Positions 10,880-19,439 of a DNA stretch of 64,000 bases are shown one piece after another. The translations under genes were made by a program, and so were the position numbers. Every line of letters starts with the position of its first letter. The first letter of the stretch is position 1. Source of the DNA: Mycolicibacterium wolinskyi (GTDB taxonomy: Bacteria > Actinomycetota > Actinomycetes > Mycobacteriales > Mycobacteriaceae); NCBI RefSeq assembly GCF_002101965.1, contig NZ_LQQA01000030.1, positions 372,001-436,000 of the forward strand, read 5' to 3'. The notes under the pieces are model-generated. The model saw nothing but the letters and a program-made list of their open reading frames with translations, searched no databases and was not told the origin of the DNA.

Positions 10880-12393
10880 CAGGGTGATGAGGTGATCGCG
10901 ACCGGAGTGTCCTGCGCGGATGCCGTGTCCGACACGCCACGCACCGCCGCGTTGTAGTCGCCGAACCGGAAATCCCGCATCTGTCGAAGATACTGTGTGG
11001 CGAATCCGGGGTACATCGAGGCGTTGAATCCGTCGGCGGTCAGGTACCAGCTGCTGCAGCCGGACATCCACGTGGTCTTGGTCAGCCGCTTCTGCAGCCG
11101 GGCGTTGTACCGCTGCTGCACGTCGGCCCGCACGTCGAGGTAGCGCAGATTGTTGCGCAGGATCGTCGTGATGGCCGTGACGGCGTAGTCGATCTGTCCC
11201 TCGACGTAGACCAGCAGCGAGTTGTGGCCCGGCCCGGAGTTCGGTCCGGTCATCAGGAACAGGTTGGGATAGCCGTGAGCATTGATGCTCTTGTATGCCT
11301 GTGCACCGCCGGACCATTCGTCGGCCAGTGAGCGCCCGCCCAGGCCGGTGACCGGGTATGGCGGGCCGGTCAGGTGCACGTCATAGCCGGTCGCGAACAC
11401 CACGGCGTCGAGGTGGTGTTCGATGCCGTCGCTCGTGCGGATGCCCACCGGGCTCATGGTCGCGATCGGCCAGTCGATGAGCTTGCAGTTGTCGCGCTGC
11501 AGTGCCGGGTAGTAGTCGCTGGAGACCAGCATGCGCTTGCAGCCCGGGGTGAAGTCCGGGGTGAGTTGTCTGCGCAGCCATGGGTCCTTGACCTGCCGGT
11601 TGAGGTGCGCCTTGCCGAGCCGGGCGACCAGCCCGGTCAGCGGGGTGTCCCACACCATGGCGGTGGCACTGGCCTCATGTCCCCAGAACAGGATCTGGCG
11701 GGCGAGCTGTTGAGCCGCAGGGACTTTCGAGAACAATGTCCGCGCGGCCGGCGGCGTGGCGATGTCGAGCCGTGGGATCACCCAGCCCGGGGTGCGCTGG
11801 AAGACCTTGACGAAGCCCGCCGTCTTCACGAGCTCCGGGATTATCTGGACGGCGCTGGCGCCCGTACCGATCACCGCGACACGCTTGTCGGTGAAGTCGT
11901 AGTCGTGGTCCCAGCGGGCGCTGTGAATCTTGTGACCCTCGTAGGTGTCGAGGCCGCGGATGTCGGGCCATTTGTGATCCGGCAGGGGACCGGAGGCCAG
12001 CACGACGGTGCGGGCCCGGAATCGCTTGCGGCCCGTCGTCTTCACGGTCCACACCCCGTCAGTCTCGTCGAAGGCCAAGCCGTTGACCTCGACGCCGAAC
12101 TGGATGTGCCTGCGCAGGTCGAAGGTGTCGACCATGTCCTCGATGTGCCGACAGATCTCGTCGGCCGGAGAATAGGCCCGCGACCAGTCCGGGTTCTTGA
12201 CGAACGAGAACGAGTACAGCAGCGACGGAATGTCGCATGCCGCACCGGGATAGGTGTTGTCGCGCCAGGTGCCGCCGACGCGGTCCGAGCGGTCGAGGAT
12301 GACGAAATCGTCGACTCCGGCCTCGGTGAGCTTGATGGCCGCGCCGATCCCGGTGAACCCGGCGCCGACGATCAGGGTGTCGTACGTGTGCAT
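10879..12393 (-). CDS. Flavin-containing monooxygenase, Baeyer-Villiger type
   Basis: A 504-residue flavoprotein. FAD-binding GAGFTGIG lies near the N terminus and NADPH-binding VIGTGASAVQ near residue 175. Between them YEGHKIHSARWDHD matches the Baeyer-Villiger fingerprint (G-x-x-x-H-x-x-x-W). It would insert oxygen next to a ketone, giving an ester or lactone. The co-transcribed esterase could then hydrolyse it. It resembles MymA-like enzymes. Its ATG lies 1 nt from the stop of the upstream di-iron gene and it overlaps the downstream MerR gene by one base. Confidence 0.9.
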   Translation of the reverse strand: MHTYDTLIVGAGFTGIGAAIKLTEAGVDDFVILDRSDRVGGTWRDNTYPGAACDIPSLLYSFSFVKNPDWSRAYSPADEICRHIEDMVDTFDLRRHIQFGVEVNGLAFDETDGVWTVKTTGRKRFRARTVVLASGPLPDHKWPDIRGLDTYEGHKIHSARWDHDYDFTDKRVAVIGTGASAVQIIPELVKTAGFVKVFQRTPGWVIPRLDIATPPAARTLFSKVPAAQQLARQILFWGHEASATAMVWDTPLTGLVARLGKAHLNRQVKDPWLRRQLTPDFTPGCKRMLVSSDYYPALQRDNCKLIDWPIATMSPVGIRTSDGIEHHLDAVVFATGYDVHLTGPPYPVTGLGGRSLADEWSGGAQAYKSINAHGYPNLFLMTGPNSGPGHNSLLVYVEGQIDYAVTAITTILRNNLRYLDVRADVQQRYNARLQKRLTKTTWMSGCSSWYLTADGFNASMYPGFATQYLRQMRDFRFGDYNAAVRGVSDTASAQDTPVAITSSP

Positions 12394-12394
12394 G

Positions 12395-13315
12395 TCAGGC
12401 CGCCGGCTCGTGGGTCAGCTCCTTGAACCAGGATGGGATCGGTTTCAGCAGTTTGGTGGGGTACCGGTCGGAGGCCCACACCATCGGATTGGCGATCCAG
12501 TGGTAGGGATTTCGCGGGTTGACCACCATGCGTGAGTGCAGCTTCAGCAGCTGATAGCTCGGGACTCGCCAGGTGTACTCGGCGCGGCCGCCGAGTTCCT
12601 TGAACCGCATCATCGCCTTGTAGAGCTTCTCGGGTTGCAGGCCCATCTCGACGATGTTGTTGCGCATGCGGTTGAGCAGCGGCACGTACATCAGCGCGCC
12701 GATGATCACGCCCGGCGAGGCGATATTGCCGACGAACTCGACGGCCAGGCGGCGTGCGTTGGCGTGGCCGATCATGTTGAGCACCTCGAAATCCACGGCG
12801 ATGTGCCGGGATTCGTCGTTGTTGATCTTCTCGAAGACCTGGTGACAGACCGGATCGTGCACCTCTTCGAGCAGGAACTTGAGCAGGGCGCCGTCGAGTG
12901 CCACCTCGAGCATCGGGATGACGGTGCCGAGCACCGACAGCGGCATGTCGTCGGCGTAGGTGTCCAGCCACTCGATGGCCAGGCGGATGTTGACGTTCGG
13001 CTCGGGCATCTCGTCACCGTCGAGCATGCCCCAGCGCTTCATCAGGGCGAGTTCGGCGTTGGCGTGGCGTTGCTCCTCGGCGTGGAAGTAACGGTAGATC
13101 TCCGCGATCGTCGGCGTCGGTGCCTTCTTGGCGAGCGCCGCGAAGCCGCGGGCGCCGACATTCTCGATCCAGCACAGATCGGCCATGAAAGCCTTGAGCT
13201 TCGGCCGGAACTCGTCACTGATGGTCTCCGCGCCCGGGGCGTCCCAGTCGATGTCGGCCAGCGCCCATTGGCGGTCCTTGATCTTCGCCAGCATTCTGTC
13301 CATGTCCATGGCCAT
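12395..13315 (-). CDS. Ferritin-like di-iron oxygenase family protein
   Basis: A 306-residue helical protein with two carboxylate/His iron motifs: HAEEQRHANAE (about 105-115) and NNDESRHIAVDFE (about 175-187). This is the pattern of a di-iron oxygenase or N-oxygenase-like ferritin fold. The start is the first of three in-frame ATGs (13315), preceded at short distance by AGGAGG on the coding strand. It lies between the SDR and monooxygenase genes of one operon. The substrate is not known. A non-catalytic iron protein remains possible. Confidence 0.8.
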   Translation of the reverse strand: MAMDMDRMLAKIKDRQWALADIDWDAPGAETISDEFRPKLKAFMADLCWIENVGARGFAALAKKAPTPTIAEIYRYFHAEEQRHANAELALMKRWGMLDGDEMPEPNVNIRLAIEWLDTYADDMPLSVLGTVIPMLEVALDGALLKFLLEEVHDPVCHQVFEKINNDESRHIAVDFEVLNMIGHANARRLAVEFVGNIASPGVIIGALMYVPLLNRMRNNIVEMGLQPEKLYKAMMRFKELGGRAEYTWRVPSYQLLKLHSRMVVNPRNPYHWIANPMVWASDRYPTKLLKPIPSWFKELTHEPAA

Positions 13316-13317
13316 CG

Positions 13318-14169
13318 CTAAACCTCCTGAGAGCCGGTGATGCGGTTCGTGAGACCGACGGCGCGGGTGTACACCGTCGGGGTGAGTCGTTTGATGCCCC
13401 AGCCGATCCGGGCATCGGGTTGCGGCATGCAGTACAGCCCGCCGCGGTCGTTGGTATCCAGGCACATGCGGGCCACCCGCTGCGCCGAGAATCCGGTCCA
13501 GCGCATGAGCCGGTCGGCGAGCTCGCTGGATTCGCTTGTGATCCGGCCCGATTGGACGATGTTGGTCTTGACGAACGTCGGGCACAACACGGTGACGTTG
13601 ATCCCCGTGCCCGCGAGTTCGGCGGCCAGTGTCTCCGACAACGACAACGTGCCGGCCTTGCTCACGTTGTAGGCAGCCATGCCCGGTGCAGCGCCGAACG
13701 CCGCGGCCGATGCGACGTTGATGATGCCGCGTGGTTGTGCGGTGCCTGCCGCGCGCAGGATCGGGGTGAATACGTGGCAGCCGTGGATCGGGCCCCACAG
13801 ATTGATGCCGAGGACCCAGCGCCAGTCATCGAGTTCGATGCTCCCGACCGGCTTTCCGCCCGCGCCCACCCCGGCGTTGTTGATCACCAGCGACGGTGGG
13901 CCGCCGAACCAGGCCTGAGCGTCATCGGCGAGTTTGACGACCTCGTCGATCAGCGACACGTCGCAGCGCATTGCCGTGGCTTGTCCGCCGTCGGCGAGTA
14001 TTGCCTCGGCCGTTTTTCTGGCGGCCTCCTCGTCGATGTCGCTGCACACCACGCGGCTGCCGCGGGCGGCGAGTTCGGACGCGAACGCCGCCCCGATACC
14101 GCTGCCCGCGCCGGTGACGACGGCGTTCGCCTCACGGCTGCGTTTGGGGCCGCTGCCGAAGATGTTCAT
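13318..14169 (-). CDS. Short-chain dehydrogenase/reductase
   Basis: A 283-residue classical SDR. It has VVTGAGSGIGAA (NAD(P)-binding), CDVS, NNAGVG, and the catalytic S...YNVSK with Ser about 25 residues before the Tyr. The tail is longer than in minimal SDRs, as in mycobacterial SadH-type proteins. It starts at 14169, overlapping the esterase stop by 3 nt, and ends 2 nt before the di-iron gene. It is probably the alcohol/ketone dehydrogenase step feeding the Baeyer-Villiger enzyme. Confidence 0.88.
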   Translation of the reverse strand: MNIFGSGPKRSREANAVVTGAGSGIGAAFASELAARGSRVVCSDIDEEAARKTAEAILADGGQATAMRCDVSLIDEVVKLADDAQAWFGGPPSLVINNAGVGAGGKPVGSIELDDWRWVLGINLWGPIHGCHVFTPILRAAGTAQPRGIINVASAAAFGAAPGMAAYNVSKAGTLSLSETLAAELAGTGINVTVLCPTFVKTNIVQSGRITSESSELADRLMRWTGFSAQRVARMCLDTNDRGGLYCMPQPDARIGWGIKRLTPTVYTRAVGLTNRITGSQEV

Positions 14170-15140
14170 CCGGCCACCTGCCTGACTCCGTTGGGGTGCA
14201 GTGAATCTGTGATGAACTGTGCGACTCGGTGCATGGCAGGCCGGGCCTCGGGACTCAATCGGGGCAGCGCCTGGAATACGTGCACCTGGTCCGGCCAGAC
14301 CTCTAGTTCGCTCTGCCCGCCCGCGGCGCGGATGTCGGTGTCGAGCTGGCGGGCATCGGTGACGAGCATCTCGGCGCCACCCGCCTGGATCAACGTGGGC
14401 GGCAGGCAGCGCCCACCGGCGACGTCGAGTGTGAGGCGGGGATGGGTGAGATCGACGCCCGCGCAATACAACCCGATGAGCCGGGCGGCGTCGGCCGCCC
14501 GGATGGCCGGGTCCCGGCGCAGGCTTTCCCTGGCCCGGGCCTGTGCGAAGGTCAGGTCGACGAGGGGTGACAACAGGGTCAGGCCGGCCGGATGTGCGAC
14601 GTCGGGCTGGAGGAGGAGGTCGACGGCAAGGTGCCCGCCCGCGGAGTCACCGGCCATCACGACTCGATCCGGTGCCATCCCGTGTTCGGTGGTCAACCAT
14701 TCCCAGCCTGCCCGAACGTCGTCGGCGGCGGTGGGGAACCGGTACTCGGGCGCGAGTCGGTAATCGATGCAGAAGACCGGCAGCCCGGTCAGCCGCGAGA
14801 GCCATGCGGTGAGCCGTCGGTGGGTGCGCGGCGAGCACAGCGCGAACCCGCTGCCGTGAATGTAGTAGACGGCGCGGTCCGCACATGTGACGTTGTGTGC
14901 CCGCACCCATTCACCCACGACGCGCGTGCGGTCGGCCGTGCGGATGTCGACCCGTTCGACACGGGCGCCGTCCAGCGCGGGGCCGAAGGTGTTCATGATC
15001 TGGGCGATCAATTGCCGCGATGCCCACAGGCCCCACGGGCTCTCCGGTGATAGCGCCCCGCTGAGCCGGCGCAACGTCAAGCTACTGATCGTGGACGCGC
15101 TACGGGACCGGATCGATCCCCGTCGGGGTAATTCCGGCAT
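14166..15140 (-). CDS. Alpha/beta hydrolase, hormone-sensitive-lipase family
   Basis: A 324-residue esterase. The oxyanion motif appears as YYIHGSGF (HGGG-type) and the nucleophile elbow as GDSAGG, both typical of the HSL/LipR family. The start at 15140 is chosen because AGGAGG lies just upstream. The 341-codon frame begins earlier without such a site. It is the first gene of the operon ending in the MerR gene and may hydrolyse the ester made by the Baeyer-Villiger enzyme. Inverted repeats upstream (15173-15203) are candidate control sites. Confidence 0.88.
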   Translation of the reverse strand: MPELPRRGSIRSRSASTISSLTLRRLSGALSPESPWGLWASRQLIAQIMNTFGPALDGARVERVDIRTADRTRVVGEWVRAHNVTCADRAVYYIHGSGFALCSPRTHRRLTAWLSRLTGLPVFCIDYRLAPEYRFPTAADDVRAGWEWLTTEHGMAPDRVVMAGDSAGGHLAVDLLLQPDVAHPAGLTLLSPLVDLTFAQARARESLRRDPAIRAADAARLIGLYCAGVDLTHPRLTLDVAGGRCLPPTLIQAGGAEMLVTDARQLDTDIRAAGGQSELEVWPDQVHVFQALPRLSPEARPAMHRVAQFITDSLHPNGVRQVAG

Positions 15141-15172
15141 GCCGACCTCCTCGTCGAAGCGTGCGACGAGTA

Positions 15173-15203
15173 CACCAACAATTGGTGACATTTGTCAATG
15201 TCA
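15173..15203. promoter_or_regulatory. Two adjacent inverted repeats upstream of the esterase operon
   Basis: CACCAACAATTGGTG (15173-15187) has 6-bp arms around 3 nt. It runs into TGACATTTGTCAATGTCA (15186-15203), which has perfect 7-bp arms around 4 nt. They lie 33 nt upstream of the chosen start and may be operators for the MerR protein of the operon. Confidence 0.45.
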
Positions 15204-15229
15204 ACATTTGGAGATGGCGCTATTTTCTG

Positions 15230-15289
15230 GCGAGCAGACGCGCAGGTGCTCTGGCAAGCGCTTTCCGGGGTACCTGCGCGTCTGCTCGC
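15230..15289. terminator. Long hairpin between leftward operons
   Basis: Two perfect 18-bp arms, GCGAGCAGACGCGCAGGT (15230-15247) and its exact complement at 15272-15289, enclose a 24-nt loop. It lies 12 nt beyond the stop of the leftward gene ending at 15302, so it is placed to terminate that operon. No T-run follows on either strand, as in the stem-only hairpins common in mycobacteria. It may also be a dispersed intergenic repeat. Confidence 0.55.
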
Positions 15290-15301
15290 GGTAAACGCAA
15301 C

Positions 15302-16027
15302 CTAGCGGTTCGGATCCCCGCGCCAGCGAAAGCTGTTGACGTACTTGCCCATATCCAGGGCCAGCTGCAGATTGGCGCCCGACGGCTTGCCGATGCCGGA
15401 CTGCGGCCCGAACTCGTGGTAGGGGCCGACGGCCGAGGCGATGAGCGCGAGGTCGTTCTTGATCGCCACCATGACGATCACGCGCATGCGCATGTAGTTG
15501 CTCGTGGCACCCTGCGGCCAGCAGTCGGCGACAAGGCCGTAACCCGGCTGGTAGCCGACCATCGCATTGGGAATCTCATACGCGGTCTTGGTGTCCGGGA
15601 AAGTTTTCTCGACAAGCGAGTTGGCGATCTCCTCCGGAGTCCGGTTGCCTGCGGGCTCGCTGAACAACTGCATCATGCCGCCGTCGCCGCCGGTGAACTC
15701 CGCCGTCACGCCGGAGGCTTCGGTGGTGACGTTGTACGCCGCACCGGAGACGGGATAGGACACCGAGAAGCTGCCGTCCTGGGCGGTGAACACCGGGTTG
15801 ATCGCGACCGGTTCGCCGGTGGGTGGCTGTCCGCAGTCCGGGGGACACATGTACCGCGCCGGTGGCTTGCTCATCGAACCGGACACCCACACGAGCAGAC
15901 CGGCCACCACCGCGATTCCGGTGCCCCAGATGGCCAGCAGCTTGAGCGCCGAGGCGCGTCGCGTCGGTTTCGCCTGGTATGTCCCGACCGGTACCGCATA
16001 CCCGGGAAAGAATGCCGGTGTGCTCAC
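15302..16027 (-). CDS. Membrane-anchored protein of unknown function
   Basis: A 241-residue protein. A short basic cytoplasmic segment is followed by one transmembrane helix (about 28-48) and an external domain with three Cys (MCPPDCGQPP and DCWPQG). I recognise no catalytic motif. The external part is beta-rich (FTAQDGSFSVSYPVSGAAYNV). The start is GTG 16027, overlapping the upstream zinc-ribbon gene by 4 nt. It is the last gene of the operon that encodes a secreted sedolisin, so it may sense, bind or regulate the protease or its product. Confidence 0.7.
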   Translation of the reverse strand: MSTPAFFPGYAVPVGTYQAKPTRRASALKLLAIWGTGIAVVAGLLVWVSGSMSKPPARYMCPPDCGQPPTGEPVAINPVFTAQDGSFSVSYPVSGAAYNVTTEASGVTAEFTGGDGGMMQLFSEPAGNRTPEEIANSLVEKTFPDTKTAYEIPNAMVGYQPGYGLVADCWPQGATSNYMRMRVIVMVAIKNDLALIASAVGPYHEFGPQSGIGKPSGANLQLALDMGKYVNSFRWRGDPNR

Positions 16028-17241
16028 GGTGTCTCCGGGCGTCGCTCACGTACCGGCCGGTTCTCGCGGCGTTCGGTACGCGAGGTGCGTGACGACGCGC
16101 GGGTGGCCGCGCCGCAGTGCGCGCAGAATGCCATGTCGGGCACGACATGACCGCAGCGCGGGCACAGGATGGGTTGATCGGACGCGATCTCGTCGTGAGC
16201 CTCGTGCAGCAAGGCCAGATGCAGGCCGACCCGCAGGGTGAACAGCGCCACCACCGCGACCACGAGATGCACTGCCAGCTGCAGCCATTGGGGTACGCGT
16301 GCGACGTCGATCAGCCCGATACCGGCGTAGACGACGAGCACGGCGATGCCACAGCCGAGCAACACCGCCCGCACATAGCCGGGGTGTTGGTCGACCTTGC
16401 TCGGCGGCCGGGTGAACCACAAGGCCGCACCGATCAGACCGCCGACGGCAGCCGCGGTCAACGGCATTGCGACACCGCGGATGCCTGCCTCGACCAGCAG
16501 GCCCGACATCGGACGGTTGTGGGCGACCATCCCGGTGGTGAGCTGTGGGGCCAGTCGGGTCAGCGTGGCCGCTGCGGTGAACGCGGTCGCGCCGAGCGCG
16601 CCGATCATGAAGCCGTCCAACGATTCCCGGGTCGGCGGCCGCAGCAGCCGGACCACCAGCGCAGGCACCAGCATGAGGATCAGGCCGCCCAGCGGCACGC
16701 CAAGGCCATTGCGGAGTATCCGGTATCCCGATATACCCGAACCCAACGGGACGCCGTAGGACCGCGCCATCATCGCTCCGGTGAGAAACACCCAGCCGAC
16801 ACCGAGCCCCATACCCAGGACTGCGGTGAGCGCGAGCGTACTTCTGGGCAGATCGCTGAAAGCGTCGGACTCCCACAGGTAGATCAAGAACAGCAGTGGC
16901 AGACCAAGTGCGGCGACGGCGATCAGGGCCGCGGGCAAGCGCAGCAGCGCGCAGGCGACCAGGCCCGCGAGCAGGACGACGAGCAACACCCGGAACGGCG
17001 TGCGGGCCCGGTGTGACAGATGCGGAAACAGCGAGCTCGTGATGGACGGTTTCAGCAGGTGTTCCTCGGGGGCGACGCAGGATGCGGTGACGCGCAACCA
17101 TTCCGGCCCGTCGCCCGGCTCCTCGTTGAGGTGCACGCCGCACAGGCCGCAGTACTTGCCCGCGGGAACGTCGACCTTGCAGACCCGGCACTCGGTGGTG
17201 GGGACGGCGTCTTCGTCGGGGGTTTCTGGTGTTTCGGTCAT
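16024..17241 (-). CDS. Multi-pass membrane protein with N- and C-terminal zinc ribbons
   Basis: A 405-residue protein. The N terminus has CRVC...CGLC (residues about 18-34) and the C terminus CPRC...CAHC (about 370-386). Both look like cytosolic zinc ribbons. Between them are about eight hydrophobic helices. The gene overlaps the sedolisin gene upstream and the anchored-protein gene downstream by 4 nt each, so the three are made together. Function unknown; a sensor or transporter role is possible but not shown. Confidence 0.75.
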   Translation of the reverse strand: MTETPETPDEDAVPTTECRVCKVDVPAGKYCGLCGVHLNEEPGDGPEWLRVTASCVAPEEHLLKPSITSSLFPHLSHRARTPFRVLLVVLLAGLVACALLRLPAALIAVAALGLPLLFLIYLWESDAFSDLPRSTLALTAVLGMGLGVGWVFLTGAMMARSYGVPLGSGISGYRILRNGLGVPLGGLILMLVPALVVRLLRPPTRESLDGFMIGALGATAFTAAATLTRLAPQLTTGMVAHNRPMSGLLVEAGIRGVAMPLTAAAVGGLIGAALWFTRPPSKVDQHPGYVRAVLLGCGIAVLVVYAGIGLIDVARVPQWLQLAVHLVVAVVALFTLRVGLHLALLHEAHDEIASDQPILCPRCGHVVPDMAFCAHCGAATRASSRTSRTERRENRPVRERRPETP

Positions 17242-18842
17242 CGGTTCGCCCTTTGGAGCGCGAGAAGGTTCTTGGCCAGATTCTCCACGTCGGGCGTGCC
17301 CAACCCCGTGGCCATGTCATAGCCCGGCCCGGCGCTGGCGACCGCGTTGCCGCCGAGCGTGACGTCCCGGAATGCCGGGAACGGAGCGCCCGCGGCGATG
17401 CGGTAGAGCTGTGGGTTGAGATCGCCGATCAAGCGGCCGCCGTTCTGGGTCAGATACTGGTTGATCACCGCGGCAAGGCCCGCCCAGATGGGCGCCGACT
17501 GTGAGGTGCCGCCACCGACGAGGTTCTTCTGGTTGAACACTATCCGCACGCCGGTGAACGGGTCGGCCACCGCGGCGATGTCGGGAGTCAAACGGCGCCC
17601 GGCGTTTTCGTCCGTCACGCCCGGGCCCGACACTGCGCGTTGCCATTCCGGGCGATCGAACAGTGCGGACGCGCCACCGCCGGTGCCGAGCGACAGTGGC
17701 ACGTCGAACCAGGCCTGCTCACCCAGCCACGCGCCGTCGGCGGTGGTGGACAGCGTGGTGCCGCCGACATCGGTCATCTCCGGCAGCGATGCCACCGAGT
17801 CCAGGCCGATGTCATCCGGTCCCGGGGGTGAGGACCAGTCTTGTCCGCCTTTGCATTCCAGGCCGGCGAGGTCACCGCTGGCGTTGAACGCCGTGGTGCC
17901 GCGCGCATGGGCGGCGGAAAGCGCGGACCGCACCGGGGCGAGGTCGGCGGCGGTCAGCAGTTTGTCGCAGCCCCAGCCGATCGAGAAGCTCCACACCGCA
18001 CCGGGAAACTGCTGATCGGCCGATTCGAGCATCTGGCCGATCTTCTCGTAGGCGCCGTCGCCTTCGACGGTCGGCCGCGCGTTGATGACCACTTTCCGTG
18101 CGTCGGGTGCGATGGCATGGGCGACTTCGAGATCCATGGTGGTCTCGCCGCGCGGTTCGCCCGGCTGTCCGCCGATGAGGACGGGATTCAGCGGGGGCAG
18201 ATTCCACAGCGTCGTGAAGCTGTCGAGATCGGCTTGGTCGTACCCGTCGAACGCGAAGATCACGATGGTCGTGCCCTTGCCGGTGAAGCCCTGCGCCGCC
18301 AGCCCCTCGGCGTTGTAGGTCTTGAGCAACCCGCTGGGCGTCAAGCCCCGATCCGGAACGTCGAGCGGCAGGATCCACGGCAGCGACATCTTGTGCGGGG
18401 TGTAGCCGAGGATGCGGCCGAGCTCGTCGACCTCGCCCTGCAACACGTCCGGTACGGCCGGCTGGTGCGGTGAGGCGTAGAACACCTGGCCCTGCTGGCC
18501 GCGGTAGTCGTGGATGGCCACCTCGAAGGCGTCGGCGACGCGATCCGGTGCGCCCTCGACGATCGCCCAGGTGTGGCCGGGGCGCCATCGGATGGTCATA
18601 CCGTGCTGGCCCGCCCAGGTGATGAGGGCATCCGGCCGGGTGGCGTGATGCAGTGCGGCGGTGAGCTGTACCGGGCCGCGGTGGGTCGGGCCGAGATCTG
18701 CTGAGGCGGCCAGTAAATGGGCATATGGCCCGTCGATCACGGCCGACGTCCCAGGTGCCTGCGCTGCCCGGAGGTCAGACGCCAACACCAGTACGCCGGC
18801 CGTGATCAGAGCCAGTAGCCAGTGGCTGGATACTGCGCGCAC
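17238..18842 (-). CDS. Secreted S53-family serine-carboxyl peptidase (sedolisin)
   Basis: A 534-residue precursor with a signal peptide (about 1-28), an activation prodomain (about 35-160) and an S53 catalytic domain. The catalytic residues are visible: E233 and D237 (GETTMD), oxyanion D324 (ASGDLAG), and nucleophile S447 in GGGTSQSAP. A C-terminal GYDMATGLGTPD matches the calcium-site region. Such enzymes work best at acid pH. All key residues are present, so it should be active once the prodomain is removed. It starts with GTG at 18842 and follows the lipoprotein gene by 27 nt. Confidence 0.9.
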   Translation of the reverse strand: MRAVSSHWLLALITAGVLVLASDLRAAQAPGTSAVIDGPYAHLLAASADLGPTHRGPVQLTAALHHATRPDALITWAGQHGMTIRWRPGHTWAIVEGAPDRVADAFEVAIHDYRGQQGQVFYASPHQPAVPDVLQGEVDELGRILGYTPHKMSLPWILPLDVPDRGLTPSGLLKTYNAEGLAAQGFTGKGTTIVIFAFDGYDQADLDSFTTLWNLPPLNPVLIGGQPGEPRGETTMDLEVAHAIAPDARKVVINARPTVEGDGAYEKIGQMLESADQQFPGAVWSFSIGWGCDKLLTAADLAPVRSALSAAHARGTTAFNASGDLAGLECKGGQDWSSPPGPDDIGLDSVASLPEMTDVGGTTLSTTADGAWLGEQAWFDVPLSLGTGGGASALFDRPEWQRAVSGPGVTDENAGRRLTPDIAAVADPFTGVRIVFNQKNLVGGGTSQSAPIWAGLAAVINQYLTQNGGRLIGDLNPQLYRIAAGAPFPAFRDVTLGGNAVASAGPGYDMATGLGTPDVENLAKNLLALQRANR

Positions 18843-18869
18843 GTCGCGTTGTCCCGCGACCGTGCGTGC

Positions 18870-19154
18870 CTAGTTGTCGCCGGGAGGCGCGGTGGGGGCC
18901 GGGGGCGCGATCACCGTGGGCGAGAACGGGTTCGGGCCGCCGGGATCGATGCGCGGGGCCTTCTCGGTCGGCTCGACCGGCGGCGGCGGAGCGGCCGGCG
19001 TCGTCGTGGTCGTGGTGGTGGTAGTGGTGGTCGGCGTCGTGGTTTCGGGTGCCTCTTCTTCGGTACCGCACGCCGCGGTGAACGCGATCATGCCCATAAC
19101 TGCGGCACCGCCTGCGATGACGGTGAGCCGACGCCTCAACTGCCCTGACTTCAT
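18870..19154 (-). CDS. Small Thr/Pro-rich lipoprotein
   Basis: A 94-residue protein. A basic N terminus and hydrophobic stretch end in FTAAC, a lipobox, so Cys29 is probably lipidated. The mature part is acidic, then a run of 11 Thr, then Pro-rich. It looks like an extended cell-wall spacer with no fold. The ATG at 19154 has a weak GAGGA site upstream. Position next to imuA' recalls Rv3395A of M. tuberculosis. It heads the sedolisin operon. Codon usage in the Thr run (ACC/ACG) gives a DNA repeat that is not a separate element. Confidence 0.75.
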   Translation of the reverse strand: MKSGQLRRRLTVIAGGAAVMGMIAFTAACGTEEEAPETTTPTTTTTTTTTTTPAAPPPPVEPTEKAPRIDPGGPNPFSPTVIAPPAPTAPPGDN

Positions 19155-19439
19155 CTTGTCCTCACTGTCCCCCGAAGTTACAAAAGCTGGCCATGCGAAT
19201 CGCTTTGCGATTCCCAATATCTGCAACGCGCGCATGCACCGAAACCCATCCCGAGCAGGTTCTGGCGAACGAACTCTAACTTAATGGCGGGTTGGCCGCA
19301 GAGGCATTACTGCAGGCATTACCAATCGGTGACGTTCGGGCCGTCCGCGGCTTGACGGTGTCGGACGCCCAGTGTTTACTCGAGCCATCGAACATATATT
19401 CGAACAGAGGCTGGTTTTGATGGTGCGGGAGGTGTTGGT
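19155..19439. other. Intergenic region before imuA'
   Basis: No gene is seen. It holds a small perfect hairpin (GAATCGC-TTT-GCGATTC, 19197-19213) in the leader side of the lipoprotein gene and the LexA box of imuA' at 19388-19403. Confidence 0.5.
19388..19403 (+). promoter_or_regulatory. LexA (SOS) box of imuA'-imuB
   Basis: TCGAACATATATTCGA matches the mycobacterial LexA box TCGAAC-N4-GTTCGA with one mismatch. It contains TATATT (19395-19400), a likely -10, so LexA binding would cover the promoter. imuA' starts 37 nt downstream. Confidence 0.85.

Noticed and set aside
18997-19040. GTC/GTG-rich run as a simple-sequence repeat element
   Set aside because: It encodes the Thr run of the lipoprotein and shows no unit structure beyond that.
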